Assembly (NCBI GenBank): GCA_017590115.1
Contig: JAGGNK010013003.1
Location: 3,592,431 to 3,656,430, forward strand
Direction: 5' to 3'
From: Montifringilla adamsi
Lineage: Eukaryota > Chordata > Aves > Passeriformes > Passeridae
DNA length: 64,000 bases
In this document: one piece after another, positions 46,261 to 58,796 of the stretch
Layout: each line of letters opens with the position of its first letter
Position numbering within the stretch: position 1 is the stretch's first letter
Program-made: the position numbers and the translations under genes
The notes under the pieces: model-generated
Databases searched by the model: none
What the model was told of the DNA's origin: nothing
What the model saw: only the letters and a program-made list of their open reading frames with translations

Positions 46261-49200
46261 TAAAGCATGAAATAAACAAGTTAAGAACTGCCTACCTGAC
46301 AAATATCAAGAAGAAACCAGTCAGGGGAAGCCAGAGCAGCCCTGGTGAGGTGACATGAAGAGCAGGACTATGCCCAGAACTCTTTGCTGCTTTCAGCCGT
46401 GCTCTGGGAGATGATGCAGACAAAATTGGAAAATGAAGCAAAATCCAGCAAGTCTGCAGAGACTGATAAGATGAGGCTGTGATACCAAGATATCTGGGGC
46501 ACTGAGGGTGGGGGGTCAGAACTGGCTTGAATATACATAGTTATGTGTCCAAAAAGGAGAAACTTCTGGAAGAGGGACTGCAACCCAAAACAGGAGTTGC
46601 AATGGCTGTGGGGCTGAATGTGGCCTCACAGAACAAGGACTGGCAGAAAGACAAAAATCTTTGTCTACCAATAAATGGCACATGGCTGACTTTCCATGCT
46701 GTGATGAGGACATCAGTTCTGGGATAAAATGAAATCTTCTGCATCCTGGAGATCAAGAAATAATGAAAATGTCAAAGACAGAGAGGAAAAACACTACATG
46801 AGCTATCCAGACCAAACCCAGCCTCTCACACACAGCTCCTTTCTGCAGGTAGGGAAGATTGGAAAGGATAATCAAGCCTTAGCAGTGCACTCTGACACAC
46901 AAATAGGCCTGGGAATAATGGGCTGTGCTACTTCTAATTTACAGCTTCCTAGCCACTGTAATTTGCAATTTTTCCCAAATGAGACATTTGAATGTTAATT
47001 GTCTGCTACCAATTGCAAGATGGGCAGTACATGTCCTGAAAAATAGCACCAGCCCCTTTTGGGAACATTAAAAAACAGCATTGCAATCTCACCTGGGCAT
47101 TTTATGGGCTTAACCAACCAAAAATTGCAGTTCTCTTTTTTTAATTTTTTTTAAGAACAGCAGCAAGAAGCTGCCAAAAGTGTCTTTTAACCATGTGGAG
47201 CTTGCCAAGGTGAGTTCAGCAGTGGTATCTTGAGACAGCTAGGCAGCATTATTTTGAAGATTTTGTTGTTTCTTTGCTTTTGGCTTTGTTTAGCGTGTTG
47301 TGGGGGTTTTTTGGTGGGGTTTTTTTTTTTTTATTTTTTGGTTGTTGTTTTGTTTTTGTTTTAAGGAAAAGGGGAAAAAAAAGGAAAAAAGAAGAAATAC
47401 AGTAAGGAAAGAGAAGGATAATGGCAACCTATAGCCTTTCACTAAGAGAGCTGGATCTCCATGATAGAAAATGCAGGCAGGAGCTTTCTGGAGGATACAA
47501 GACAGCTCATTGCAGACAAGTCCTAGAATCCGTGTCATTCCTCCAGGCCAGCTGGTCCCCCAAGAATGCGCAGGCCACCATGGCAGTAACACTGCAGTTT
47601 TCTTTCATCAACAAATGCAGCACAGGTGCAGCAAACAGAGCTGAGCGGGGTCTCCAGCAGCACGAGTAGCTACTGCTGCCAAGTGCCCCCAACTCCCCAG
47701 ATGACTTGGAGCAGCCCAGAGGAGGCTGGAATAAAACCAGTGCACATGGAAGGAAAAATAGGCACTGTACAGGCAAGCAGCTTCTTCTTGAAATACTTGA
47801 GAATTAACCTTCTTGGCATAGAGCTGGACAAGGGAAGTGGTGAAAGAGCACAAGGAATTTAGTACTGAGAGGACCATGCCTGGTTTGTGTCAGCTCATTT
47901 GGGATCACAACCAGGGCCAAGGGAGATTTCTTGTTTGGCCTTTTCTCATGAGCTGCCTGTTTCAAGCATCAGGGTATCTCCTATTAAGCTTTGTCTCATT
48001 GCCTTCTCCAGCATCCACACTGGAGCCAACATTACTTTATGCAGGCCATGTTTTCCAGCAGACACCAGCAAGAGTTTCTGCCTCAGGGAAGGCTAAATTG
48101 CAGTGGGATGTGCAGAAACAGAGAGGTTCCCTGCCCCACAGTCAGTATCAGGCATCACCTCTTCATTGCAATCATTTCTGGTGAACAGCAACACCTCACC
48201 ACCACTGAGGGCATGTGTAGGAAAGCTCTCCCCGTTACGTGGGAGATGAAGTAAGAGGTTTTATTAAAAAATGTTGAAAGAGCCCTAAAGGTCTTATATG
48301 AGTAACATGTTTCTCAGACTGGCATGCAACTGGGTCTTCTTTTGTCTTCCCAAAGACAGCAAAACATGTCCCTCAACCCAGGGGCTGGAAGATTCAGGAG
48401 AGAATTTCATCAGGACTGGGAAGGTAACAGCGCTGTTCATCATGTGGGTGGGATATACCAGAAAATGAATCCTAAATCATATGGTGGGGAAATCTCTCCA
48501 GGATGTTTTTCCTGTATATGGGCTAGCAGGGTTGAAATGGCAGCTGAACAGTGGGATTTCACAAGCTAAACCTGCATGCTTTTAACTGAAGCATCCCTGG
48601 GCTGAAAGCTTATTTTTCTGTCCGTGCACTTGCCATGAGAACAAAGGGCTGCCCTACAGCCAACCCCTTGCAGTTCTAAAACACATGGCACACATCTTCC
48701 CTCTGAAACCTAAAATGTACTGCTCACAACACTAAAGCTAGATGTTGTCCTTTGCTTTCAAAATGCTGATTAAAACTTCATCACAATGTTGACAGTAGAA
48801 AATTTGAGCATAATTATCACTGTAACCCAGGTCTCTTCTTATTTTAATAATTTCTTGCTCAGTTTAAATACCTAAAAGGTTTGTTATATTTAAAAGGTAG
48901 CAACAGTAGACTCTCATGCAGGCTGGGATAATTTTTCAGCTTTCAAAAAAGAAAAAACAAGTCTGAAAACGTGATAAATACCTCTGAATTCCGATAGCTT
49001 TTAAATGTAAACTTCTCCTGCAGGCAGATTGCATTAAGGAAACACAAAAAGATGCACACATCAAAAACCTTCAGTTATAGAGATCGAGCTTGATGAATTT
49101 GTGAAAAGACCCCTCAAATCTTCCCTGGGTGTTTGTCACTCTGCTGGCCTCTGAGCCAGCCCGTGGCTTCAGTTTGAAATTGGTTTATAGGATTCTCACA

Positions 49201-50859
49201 GAAACTTGAAGGAAGTAGAGTGCTAATTAAGTGTTTTTATCCCTCTGAACATCAGGTACGGTTCAAAGCAGCTGCACTGCAGCGTTTTCCCTGCAATGGC
49301 CCACTTACACCTCCTGAAGGTTCCAGACTGAGCCAGGCTGGAAAATATATTCCTGCCTTTTGTGTTCTTAGCTGGCTGAGGGGGCAGGGGCTGTGCAGAA
49401 CTGTGGAGTGCATAAAACTGACTGATGCTCACCTGCAAGCACCAAGAGCTGCAATTGCTCCTAGGCCATCGCAGACAGATTTCCCCTGCCAGAAAAAAGC
49501 AGGATCCCCATAGGTCAGAGCTGTTATTAATAATGTGGAGAAGTCTCATTGCACACCATAAGTGCTCATTTGACCATGATAGAGACAGTGATGAGAGGAA
49601 GAACAGAGGCTTCTCGGCTCAGTGTGAATGCTGCACCTTAAATCACGGAACAAATTAAATTCTAAGAGAAAAATGCCATAAGGCACTTGGCCAGGGTGCC
49701 CGAGCTGGAGAGTTATTTACAGTTTCTTTCTTTCAACAGCAAGTTTTCTGAGTGAAGCTAAAGCAAATATTCACTGGGGAATCTAATTTGTAATAGACAT
49801 TGAATGCTAAAAAAATTTGAAGGCAGAGGAGAGGAGATCAGACATGCTAGAAAGAGATAGCTTCACTCACATTTAAATTATTGACCCACAGACTTCTAAA
49901 TAAGCTCTCAAGAAAAATGTATAACAGTTCAAAGTAAGAAATTTGGACATGCAGGATGCATTCCCCCTTGTAATGTTCTATCCCCAGCCAACACACTGTA
50001 TTAGTGCACAAGAACTGAAGATTAAATCCTTCAAAACTCTTACCTCCCTGTTAAAACTTAGGATAAGCCCAGAAGAATTTGAATTTTACCATCAAAGTAA
50101 AATTGAGTCAAAATGCCATTTAAACATTGCATAAATTACTCTCCACAAACAGAACTAAAAGATCATGACCAAATCTGTACTAACCAGGCTTTTCTTTTAA
50201 GTCCCTTGTTTTGAAGTGCACTAACTCCAAGATAACAATTTTCTGAACTTCTAGGTAAGCACCTAACTTCCATTGTGAACATGAAATATGAATAATTTGA
50301 CCTGGAGGATTAACAAAAAATTTAGAAATGCAAATTTTCATGTATGGAAACTGGGTTTTTTAAACTTTTTGAAAATTAAATTTTGAAATTATTGAAATTT
50401 TGAAATTTGTTTTTTTTTTTTTTACTCCAGACCTGGAGACCAACATGAAAGTCTGGAGCAAGGTGGAAGAGGATCAGGTCTGAAAATGCCAAAACAAACT
50501 GGACACATAAGACCATGGTGGGATGCACTTGACAGTGCAAAAGGGAGGTGGCTGATATATCCCAGCCTACATCCCAAGGCATCCCTCTGTTCCAATGTTT
50601 GAGACATCTTTGGATCAGGGCACAGAGCACTGAGCACCTTGGCAGTTTCATCAGCTGGCAGCAAGGCCCTGCTACGCATTTTACCTGTTTGTTTGTTCAA
50701 TTGATCCTTATTGGTTTGCTTTGGCACTTGGACAAAAAGTTAAAACTTAAAAATGTTGATGTGGTTGCTTAAGTGAATCCAGCAAATACAAGTGCCAGTC
50801 TCAGAAGGAAAACATACAAGCGTGTTAAAATAGCAATGCAGCCTCAGATGAGTCATATT
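46261..50859. other. Intergenic, no gene seen
   Basis: The start (to about 46480) may be more decayed CR1. A G/T-rich then A-rich low-complexity patch lies at about 47300-47398. The rest is unique sequence with chance open frames up to about 115 codons. Confidence 0.55.
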
Positions 50860-50970
50860 CATTGAATTTTAGAACAATTTTTATTGGAGTGGACCTCCAG
50901 AGGTCAGTTAGCCCATCCATCTGCTCAAAACATGTCTAATCAGATCAAGGGATGCTTGTCAACTCCCCTT
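50860..50970 (-). mobile_element. CR1 LINE 3' fragment (old)
   Basis: Reverse-complement CR1 text is recognisable: ggagtggacctccagaggtc, then tagcccatccatctgctcaa and agatcaagggatgc. These match the usual ggaccTCnggAGGTCatctagTCCAacc...CTGCTCAAA order. Confidence 0.65.
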
Positions 50971-51738
50971 GCATTACAGTCTGTGTTTGCTAAAGCCTTT
51001 TCCACCCCTCTCAGTACATTACCAAGGAGAAGACAGCTACTACTCCTATTATTTACAAGGGGGAACTGGAAGAAACAGTTTGTCTGATCAGAGCTGTCAA
51101 TGAAGCACGAGCTCTCCCCATGGGTTTTTGAATCATTTTAATGTCAGGCTGTTCTGGATCAGCCTTCCAGAGAGAGCACAGGATGGAGCTCAGCATGGAG
51201 CACGTACAGTGGCACTGGAGATGCTTTCCAGCCCTACATTCACTTGCTCACCAGCAGGCCACCACACAGCCCCCAGCACAAGGTCAGAGACTGCTGGTGG
51301 CCAGGGAAGACAATCTCTGAAAGGAAACCCAGACATGAGACCTTTATCTGATCAGAGCACCTCCCTTAGGTGCTGTTCTCCACTAAGTGGGATCCCCGGG
51401 CATAAAGGGATGAAGAACAACCAACACTGGGATCACACTCAGCAATTCAATCTCCATCTGCTGCAGAAGAAGCCAGGGCCATTATCCTGTGCTGTCAAAG
51501 CTGTTAATGAGATATTTGGCTTCACTGGTAACGTGCCAACTTGCCTCAAAGACAGATAGCAAAATGAATAGATCAGGACAGGGGAAACAATGACCCAGAT
51601 GTCTAACAGTGTCTTGCAAACCATGACAAAAAAAGATAAAGAAGAGCAAAGAGCTCATAAAGAATCTTTCTGATTCACAGAACTCAGCAAAAAATTTGGC
51701 CGCCCTCATTTGAATTTTTGACTACAGAAGAGAAGAAA

Positions 51739-52229
51739 TGTGGCATTCACATTTTCTGAAAAATCCCTTCACCCAGGATTTTTCTCCTGGGAAGCTGAGA
51801 AGCCTCAGAGAAAAAGGAAAACAACAATTATCTCATTTGCTTTTCCTGTGTTGTGCTCACATGTGGAATGTGGTTGGAGATTGTTTACCCACAGGTGATT
51901 TTTCGTTGGGTTCTGATGTGAGTTGTTTTCACTCTTTGGCCAACCAGTGCCAAGCTGTGTCACAACTCTGGAAAGAGTCACGAGTTTTCATTATTATCTT
52001 TTAAACATTCAGTAAATATCCTTTCTGTATTCTTTAGTATAGTTTAGTATAGTATAGTATAGTATAGTATAGTATAGTATAGTATAGTATAGTATAGTAT
52101 AGTATAGTATAGTATAGTATAGTATGCTTTAATATAATATAGTATCAGAAAGTAATAAATTAGCCTTCTGAAAACATGCAGTCAGACTCATCGTTCCTCC
52201 CTGCTATGAGGGTCCCTGCAAATACAACA
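51739..52229 (+). mobile_element. Solo LTR with perfect 6-bp TSD and AGTAT array
   Basis: The 491-bp element starts TGTGGCATTC and ends AATACAACA. It is flanked by aagaaa at 51733-51738 and 52230-52235, a perfect duplication. AATAAA at 52154-52159 lies about 70 bases before the end, as in a plus-orientation LTR. Between U3 and that signal is a 16-copy AGTAT array. I recognise this general form from songbird ERVK-type LTRs. No internal retroviral sequence remains. Confidence 0.85.
52046..52125. repeat. (AGTAT)16 array inside the LTR
   Basis: Sixteen uninterrupted AGTAT units, equivalent to (TATAG)n, fill 80 bp, with imperfect units on both sides (52036-52045 and after 52126). Confidence 0.95.
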
Positions 52230-52235
52230 AAGAAA

Positions 52236-54639
52236 TAAATTCAAAATTGAAAAATAAATTTAAAAAAATCCTGTTCTTGGCCATGACATAGGGACCACCA
52301 GATAGGAACAAAGCAGTGCTATTAGACTTCATCTATGTTTCAAGATAGAGAAGAAAGAGGGGTTCTGAAAAGAGAGAAAAATCCTTCAGAGTTCTGGAAC
52401 AGATGCCTGATAAAGTAAAATGTATTCCAGAGCTCTTCCCTTATTTATCAATGTAAGTTATCAAAGTTACTGAGAAGTGTGAATTCTTCCATCTAAAAAA
52501 AAAAAAAAAAAAAAAAAGCAAAACAACAAAACCACAATGCAGTTCAACACTGAAATCTGAACATATCTAAAAGGAATACAAATCAATCACTCAGGAACTT
52601 CCCCCAGGACACAGCAGAATCACTGTCACTGTAAGTCCACAGCCAGCTGGGTAAAGGATCCATCCTAACTAAATCAGGAGCTGGGGGTCAGGTAGAGAAA
52701 CCACTGGGTAAAGTTTCAAGGCTTGAATTTATTATAGAAGGGGATGATACAGAGCCATAAGGAGCTGATCCAGCTTTAAGATCTAGGAATGATGGAGTCC
52801 TGCTTTCATTTTGGCAGCAAACAATGTCTTGGATGCAAGTCCCCAGAACTCCACTGCATACACTATATCTGAGCTGAGTAAGTGGGAACACCAGCTGAGG
52901 ATACAGCTTATGGGATGGAAATTTACAGAAATGAAAACTAATTAGCAGCTTCCCAAGCTCAGCAGTATTCATCTGACTCTGCTGCACTGAGTATGCTGAG
53001 AACACTTTGGCTATAATTATGCAGCCCTGTTCACTGCTCCACTGCCCAGACCAAGGTTTATAGAGTGACAGGAAATTTTTGGTTGTTAACCCTGGCTGTT
53101 AGTTACTGCTTTTACTTCACCTTTTCCCAGTCACAACCGATGTTTATGTTTCCTACATGCTTTATGAGGGTTTCACAGTAGGTTTTTAGGCACAGTTTCC
53201 ATCTGGCAGCGTTGCAAGAGAGCCATTGTCCTTCTTGCTTGGTAGGATTCTTCATCTCAAAGGCAGATTCAGAACTGCAAGCTGGGGAGGTGAGCTCAGA
53301 TTTCCCTTCCTCACGCCAGCCTTGCTGGGCAAGCCAAGGCAGTTCAGTTTCTTCCACATATTCCAGTGTGACTGACACTTCTCTTGGATCCAGGCACCTT
53401 TTTCCTTTCACCCAGCAGTTTTACAAGGTGATCTTCAAGGCATCCAGAACTGCTTCATCATTGCTTTGTAAAAGGACACTTATCTTTTATTATCATGTGC
53501 TGATTGTATTGCAAACAGGCATTACCCTCACATTATCAGCTGCCTCTGATTTATCACCAGATTTATTATAGTTCCATAATGGGGTCAGATTTATGCTTTC
53601 ATTTACTTTTATGTCTTAAAGAGACCAGCATAGGTTACTTTTATCTTCTTTTCCTGATATTTTACTGAAAGCCACTTTGCTGCTTTCTAACCAGAGTTCT
53701 CTTTCAAACAATCAAAATCCTCTTGCCACACAGAGAGAAACGTGGTAACTGGCATTTTCAAACAAAATTTTGACTTCACTCACTACAGTATATGCCACAG
53801 AAATGGTGCTTTCTACACTGAGCAAGCACATTTACCAAGAGACAAAAAGAGAAAAAAGAGTGAAATAAGGAAATCTTCCAGTCACTACCACCCTACAGCC
53901 TTCTTAATTAACCAGACTCTTAATAACATGAATACCTCTGAATCAGCAGCTATTTTTTTCACACAGAAATCCTTACACATCTAAATGTGACAAGTGAAAC
54001 CCGGCATTGATCCAGGTGGGGTATTCAGAGCACATCTTAATTTATCATCTTGTGTAGCTCCTGGGCATGAAGTGCACCAGGAACCTCTGCCTACTCTGCT
54101 ACCCAGAGTATCAGCTGGAACCTGTTACAAGCTAGGAATGGAAATGGAAGCACAAAGCAGCAGAGACACGAGCCCCTTCCTGGATGAAGCAGAGCTCCGT
54201 CAGAAAAGAATATCTGAGTGCTGCATCTAAGAACTCTGTGCAACATCAGGTCAGGTATAGGCAGCAAAGTTATCCACCTCTCACTAAGTTATCCTTCTCA
54301 CTCCCCTTGGTAACACAGGCTATTGCAAATAGACTCGTTTTCCTTAAAATGTTGGAAATTTGTCCACATTGCACTTCCAAAATGGAGAATGCCTTGATTT
54401 AAGCTTTTCTCTGGCTACAAAAATCTCAGCATATATTTTCAAGTAGTTTTCTACCCATTTCCCTAGAGACTTCTCACTTGAGAAACATTAAATGCCTCCT
54501 CATTCTGCTTCCCATATCATCCAAATCTTTTTCATATTACCATGGTTTCAAACTGAGAGGATAGAATTAGAGTAGGTATAAGAAAGTTTTAGACAATGAT
54601 GGTGTGGAACTCTGGAACATCAGTGAAGTGCAAATTCCC
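52236..54639. other. Intergenic, no gene seen
   Basis: A 23-base A run lies at 52495-52517. Otherwise the sequence is unique, and I see no exon or element. Confidence 0.55.
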
Positions 54640-54790
54640 AGAGATCACTGGAAATATTCATGGTCATGTTGCACAGGGCTCTGAGTGACCTGGTCTACCT
54701 GGAGATGTCCTTGCTCACTGCCAAGCAGTTGGGCTGATGGCATTTAAAAGGTTCAGTCCACCTCAAACTGCTGTACAATTCTGTCACCCA
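54640..54790 (+). mobile_element. CR1 LINE 3' fragment
   Basis: atattcatggtcatgttgca followed by cagggctctgagtgacctgg, tgtccttgctcactgcc, gatggcatttaaaaggttca and ctgtacaattctgtc tracks the CR1 3' consensus in plus orientation to its usual end. Confidence 0.75.
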
Positions 54791-54982
54791 ACATTTCTCC
54801 CATTTTCTAGATGGGTTCAGAGTCAAAAGACATCAAAAGGTGTCAGAAGGCTTGCAGCCTGTTAGAGAATGGAGCACATTTGGGTTTTTTGAGAAGAACC
54901 AGGGCAGCAGCATCAGGGCCCTTGATTTAGCCCAGGATCCTGCTTGGCGTGGCTGCTGTACACACTGCCCACCTGCATGTCA

Positions 54983-55706
54983 TGGCCCAATGACAAGAGA
55001 TGCCTCTGCCCAAATTAAGGTGCCAAAGAGACCACATGCCAAAGTCAACAGTATGGATTTCATTTAACAGTAAATGTGAGGTGGAGAGATAGAAAGGTAT
55101 AGGAAGAAGGGGGTGGGGAGGGAAGAGAGAGACAGAGGAAGATTAAGTAGAAAGAGATCACCGTCATGTGGATCCCTGCAGAGTCCTGCTGGTCCTTCTT
55201 CACCCTGGTCTTTGGTAGTGGGGGTTCCTGAGTTGTTCCTTTGGGATATCCCTTTTATCCAGTCCAAGTCCAGGCTTTCCAGGCATAGATGCCATTCCCA
55301 CAACTTGGGCTGGCATTTGTGTCGCTTCCCACAGCTTGCCACCCTGTGAATGTTAGGCCTGGAATTAATGCCTTCCTGTTTTGCCATCTGTGCTTACCTC
55401 AGGTTCCTGTGGTGGAGGACACAGTCTCAAACTACGTCAGCGAAGGTATAGGTTGGATATTAGGAAAAAAATTTTCACTGAAAGAATAATAAAGTTCTGG
55501 AATGCTCTTCCCAGGGAGGTGGTAGCATCACCATCTCATCTCTGGATGTGTTTTATAAAAGACTGGACATGGCACTTGGTGCTGTAGTCTAGTTGAGGTG
55601 TTAGGATATAGTTTGGACTCAATGACCTTAGAGGTCTCTTGCAACCTCATTATTCTGTGATTCTGTGATTCTGTGGCTTATCTTATGGGAAGTTCCTTCT
55701 TTAACA
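54983..55706 (-). mobile_element. Solo LTR interrupted by a CR1 insertion
   Basis: This diverged relative of the LTR at 25071-25568 has the same orientation and runs from TGGCCC to TTAACA. Shared blocks include aagagatgcc, agtaaatgtgaggt, agatgccattccca, taggcctggaatta and ggaagttcctt. Positions 55415-55675 are a later CR1. Without it the LTR is 463 bp. No target duplication is visible, in keeping with greater age. Confidence 0.7.
55415..55675 (+). mobile_element. CR1 LINE, 5'-truncated, nested in LTR
   Basis: The 261-bp element begins gaggacacagtctcaaacta and keeps the CR1 order aggttggatattagg, ttcccagggaggtgg, aagactggacatggcactt and ttggactcaatgaccttaga. It ends in three 8-bp units ATTCTGTG (55652-55675), the diagnostic CR1 3' terminus. 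It is the best preserved CR1 in the window and so probably the youngest. Confidence 0.93.
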
Positions 55707-58345
55707 GTGCTCTGAGATGCGCAACTGCATCCTTCAAATCCTCACACTGCACTGATAGATGGGGACACTGGACACCTCCACTGAGCTCCCCAGTCCCTGT
55801 GGATTTGTGTGCACCCACGGCTGCTGAGCACGGAGAGAAGGCAGCAACAGGTTTGGCTCAGTCCTGGGCACCAGAAGAATGCAGCCACAAGAGATGCCGT
55901 GATTTATGCCAGGCAATGCCTGACCACAAAAATTGCTTTTAGCACAGAAAGCACCTTAAAATTCAATGCTGTTTTTGCTTGGCAGTGCTCCAGGCCCCAC
56001 GATCACTGTGATGAAATCCAGCATCCTCTAGCACAGCAAGGCTCACATCTGCTGCAGGCTCACTGCTGACACCCAGGCCTGAAAGGGGCTTTGGAAAACC
56101 CATTTACACAGGCTCCAGGCTGACCACAAACCTCACCTCTGTGGCAGGGCAGGTTTTTAGCAGAACAGACACATTTTGAACACACAAAACTCCTTGCCAC
56201 TGAAGGGGCTGCTAGAGCACTGTCACAGTGTGGTCCATAACACCACCAGGACACAACTGGGACAATCCACCCCAGGTGGACACTCCAGCCAGAGCAATCA
56301 GGACAACCTTCCTGGATCAGCTGGCAGTGGCCCAGGCCATTTACAACACCATGGCAAAACTCTTCTACATTTCACATTTCAGTCAGTGTAAAGACACTTC
56401 AGATATTTTTACAAAATATTTTCTCACTTTGTTTTGTTTCCTCCTGCTAAACAGAGCTTGGATTACTTAAAATCAATATCACAAAAAAAGGTAAATATTG
56501 CACCTTTCTTCAGCTGGACTGAGCAATCCTTTGCCCTGTTTCAAGGTGACAGGGAATCCCAAATTTGCCTCTCTGAAGTGCTCAAGCAGGTACCCAACAG
56601 TGCTTACTCAATTTGGTTTTTTATAAACTTTTGCATGGAATATTGCAACAGACATGGACCAGCTGTGCTTTATCAGGAAAGGATGAAGCATGAAGTGTTC
56701 TTTCAACTCTCTTTTGAAGCTCTCTGCTGCCCAAAGCACAGTGTAGAAGCATAGCACCCATGCAGGGCTCACTATCTTCACTCAAAGCAGCTCTGGATTT
56801 GGTCCACTGATCTCTTCTAGTGTCAATTTATGGTGTAATGACAGTCTCTGTGCAATATCCTGCTCTACAGCCTAGGAAATTCAATCTGTCTCTCAACGCT
56901 CCTGTATTTTCAATCTTCTCTGTCCCACAGAGATGTGCACTTCCACATCAGAGTGTACAAGCTGTCATCTCTCACTTGCCTTTCTTCTTGAAAAAACAGC
57001 AGCTCAGTTCTTCCTCATTTCTCTTTTGGGCTGGCTAGCAGGGGATTTTTGCTCCATTTTTTTTTCTTCCTTTCTGTGTTTCATTTGTTTGCTTGTTGAA
57101 ATACGTTTTGCATGAGCAAGCCCAGGTTAAGCACTGTGAGAAGTCATGGCATGGCTGGAAAAGAGCTGCCCATGGGAGAGGAACACTCTCAAAAGTGTGG
57201 AAGTATGGATATTACAGTGACTGCTGGTGTTGGTGAGCACAGTTTGGGAAAGCAGAATGATTCCCTGGCTTCTTCAGAAAAATTTGGAGGAGCTGAGTTT
57301 GCTAACATAGGTTAATAGGAAGATGGGTTTTGGTGAGACAACATCCTTCCATGAAATAAAAAAGGGGATGATACAATACAACCCTGCTTACAGAAACCAG
57401 GCAAAACCCAGATCAAGTCAGAAGCCAAGAAGCAGGGAGACACTGCTGGCAAGAATAAAACCCAGTCCTGCACTTCTCAGTGTGCAGGAGCTCAGTGCTT
57501 TTGGTAGTCCAGAAATGGGAAGGGACCAGGACGTGGCAGTTTCCCAGCACCCCATTAAATCAGGCTGCTCCTCAGAGCCTGCCAGCTGCAGGAGTGAGCA
57601 CAAATGGGCAAGGCAGACACAGGATTGTGGCGGGTTCTACAGCTCTTTTGCCTTTCACTGACAGTCCTGCAGCCTGTTTCTCTCCCAGACCTGCAACCTC
57701 TCTCCAGAAGTCCCACAGCAGGCTTGTCCAGAGCCTGAGAGGCAGGATTTTACACCTCAGTTTTCTGTGCTGGTGTTCCTAGTGGCTTTGAATATTCCAA
57801 TGTTATGGGAAGTTCCAGGACCACCCCATCTGCCCTCCTTTGATTTACCCCTTATTTTGTAGCTCTTGGTTTACATTAACACAAAAGCAAGTCTTTGTGA
57901 ACAATAGTAACAGTAAATGTAAACTTTTTATGCCATTAGCATTTCCTGCAGGGTCAGCCATGCCTGCCCCAGTCTCCTGCTGCACACACTACAGCCAAGA
58001 GAGTCAGCACCCAAAGGCAGAGGAAGGACACCAGGACAGCTTTTATCCCGGGCTGGGGGAAAGAGATGGAGCACGGTCAGGTTTGGGAGACTGGGGTGCA
58101 GGGCTGGACAGTTGTTGCTAAAACACTCAGTGAAGCACTTGGGAAACAGGAAAGTGTCAATGCCAGCGACTTTCACTGGCTAATTCCCTGCCACCAGCCA
58201 ACAAGAGGATTAAAATTCAGCAGCAGAACTCAGCTCTGCCTTTCTTTGTTGTCTGTATGAACAGCCTTTCAATAGCTGGTGACAGAGGCTGAGAAAGCCT
58301 CACTCTTGTCCAAGGGGCAGCAGGGAGGCAACAGGAGGAAATGAG
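55707..58345. other. Intergenic, no gene seen
   Basis: Unique sequence with moderate GC patches. Open frames up to about 112 codons lack any family resemblance or convincing splice context. Confidence 0.55.
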
Positions 58346-58595
58346 ACAAAAAACCTCAAGAAACAAAACCAAAAAAAAAAAACCAAACCAACCAACCAAC
58401 CAAAAAAACAAACAAACCCCCCCCAAAAAAAACAAAAACAAAAAACCCAACCAACAAAAAAAAACAACAACAACAAAAAACAAACAAAAAAACCCAAAAA
58501 CAAACACACAAAGAAACAAAAAAAAAACGAAAACAAAACACAACAAAAAAAATTTAAAAAAAACCCAAACAAACAAACAAACAAAAAAAACCCCC
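58346..58595. repeat. Long A/C-rich low-complexity tract
   Basis: About 250 bp of A-runs punctuated by C, CC or CCC (AAACC, AAAC and AAAAC units), almost devoid of G and T. The long open frames on both strands are composition artefacts. Confidence 0.9.
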
Positions 58596-58796
58596 AGCAA
58601 ATAATGATCAAGAAGAACAGGAGCTGGAGAGGAACTGTTTGTGCTCCTGAGCATCATCTCGCCTGACATCCAGACTGTGCCAAACAAACAAACAAACAAA
58701 AAAAACCCCCCAGCAAATAATGATCAAGAAGAGCAGGAGCTGGAGAGGAACTGTTTGTGCTCCTGAGCATCATCTCGCCTGACATCCAGACTGTGC
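58566..58796. repeat. 116-bp tandem duplication
   Basis: Copy 1 (58566-58680) and copy 2 (58681-58796) both run from a (CAAA)n stretch through agcaaataatgatcaagaag to cagactgtgc. They differ by one C in a C-run and one A/G. Unless it is an assembly artefact, the duplication is very young. Confidence 0.95.

Noticed and set aside
57800..57840. ttatgggaagttcc as a third copy of the LTR seen at 25 and 55 kb
   Set aside because: Only about 14 bases match and the flanks do not.
58217..58699. 160-codon phenylalanine-rich minus-strand frame resembling a membrane protein
   Set aside because: It is the translation of the A/C-rich low-complexity tract.
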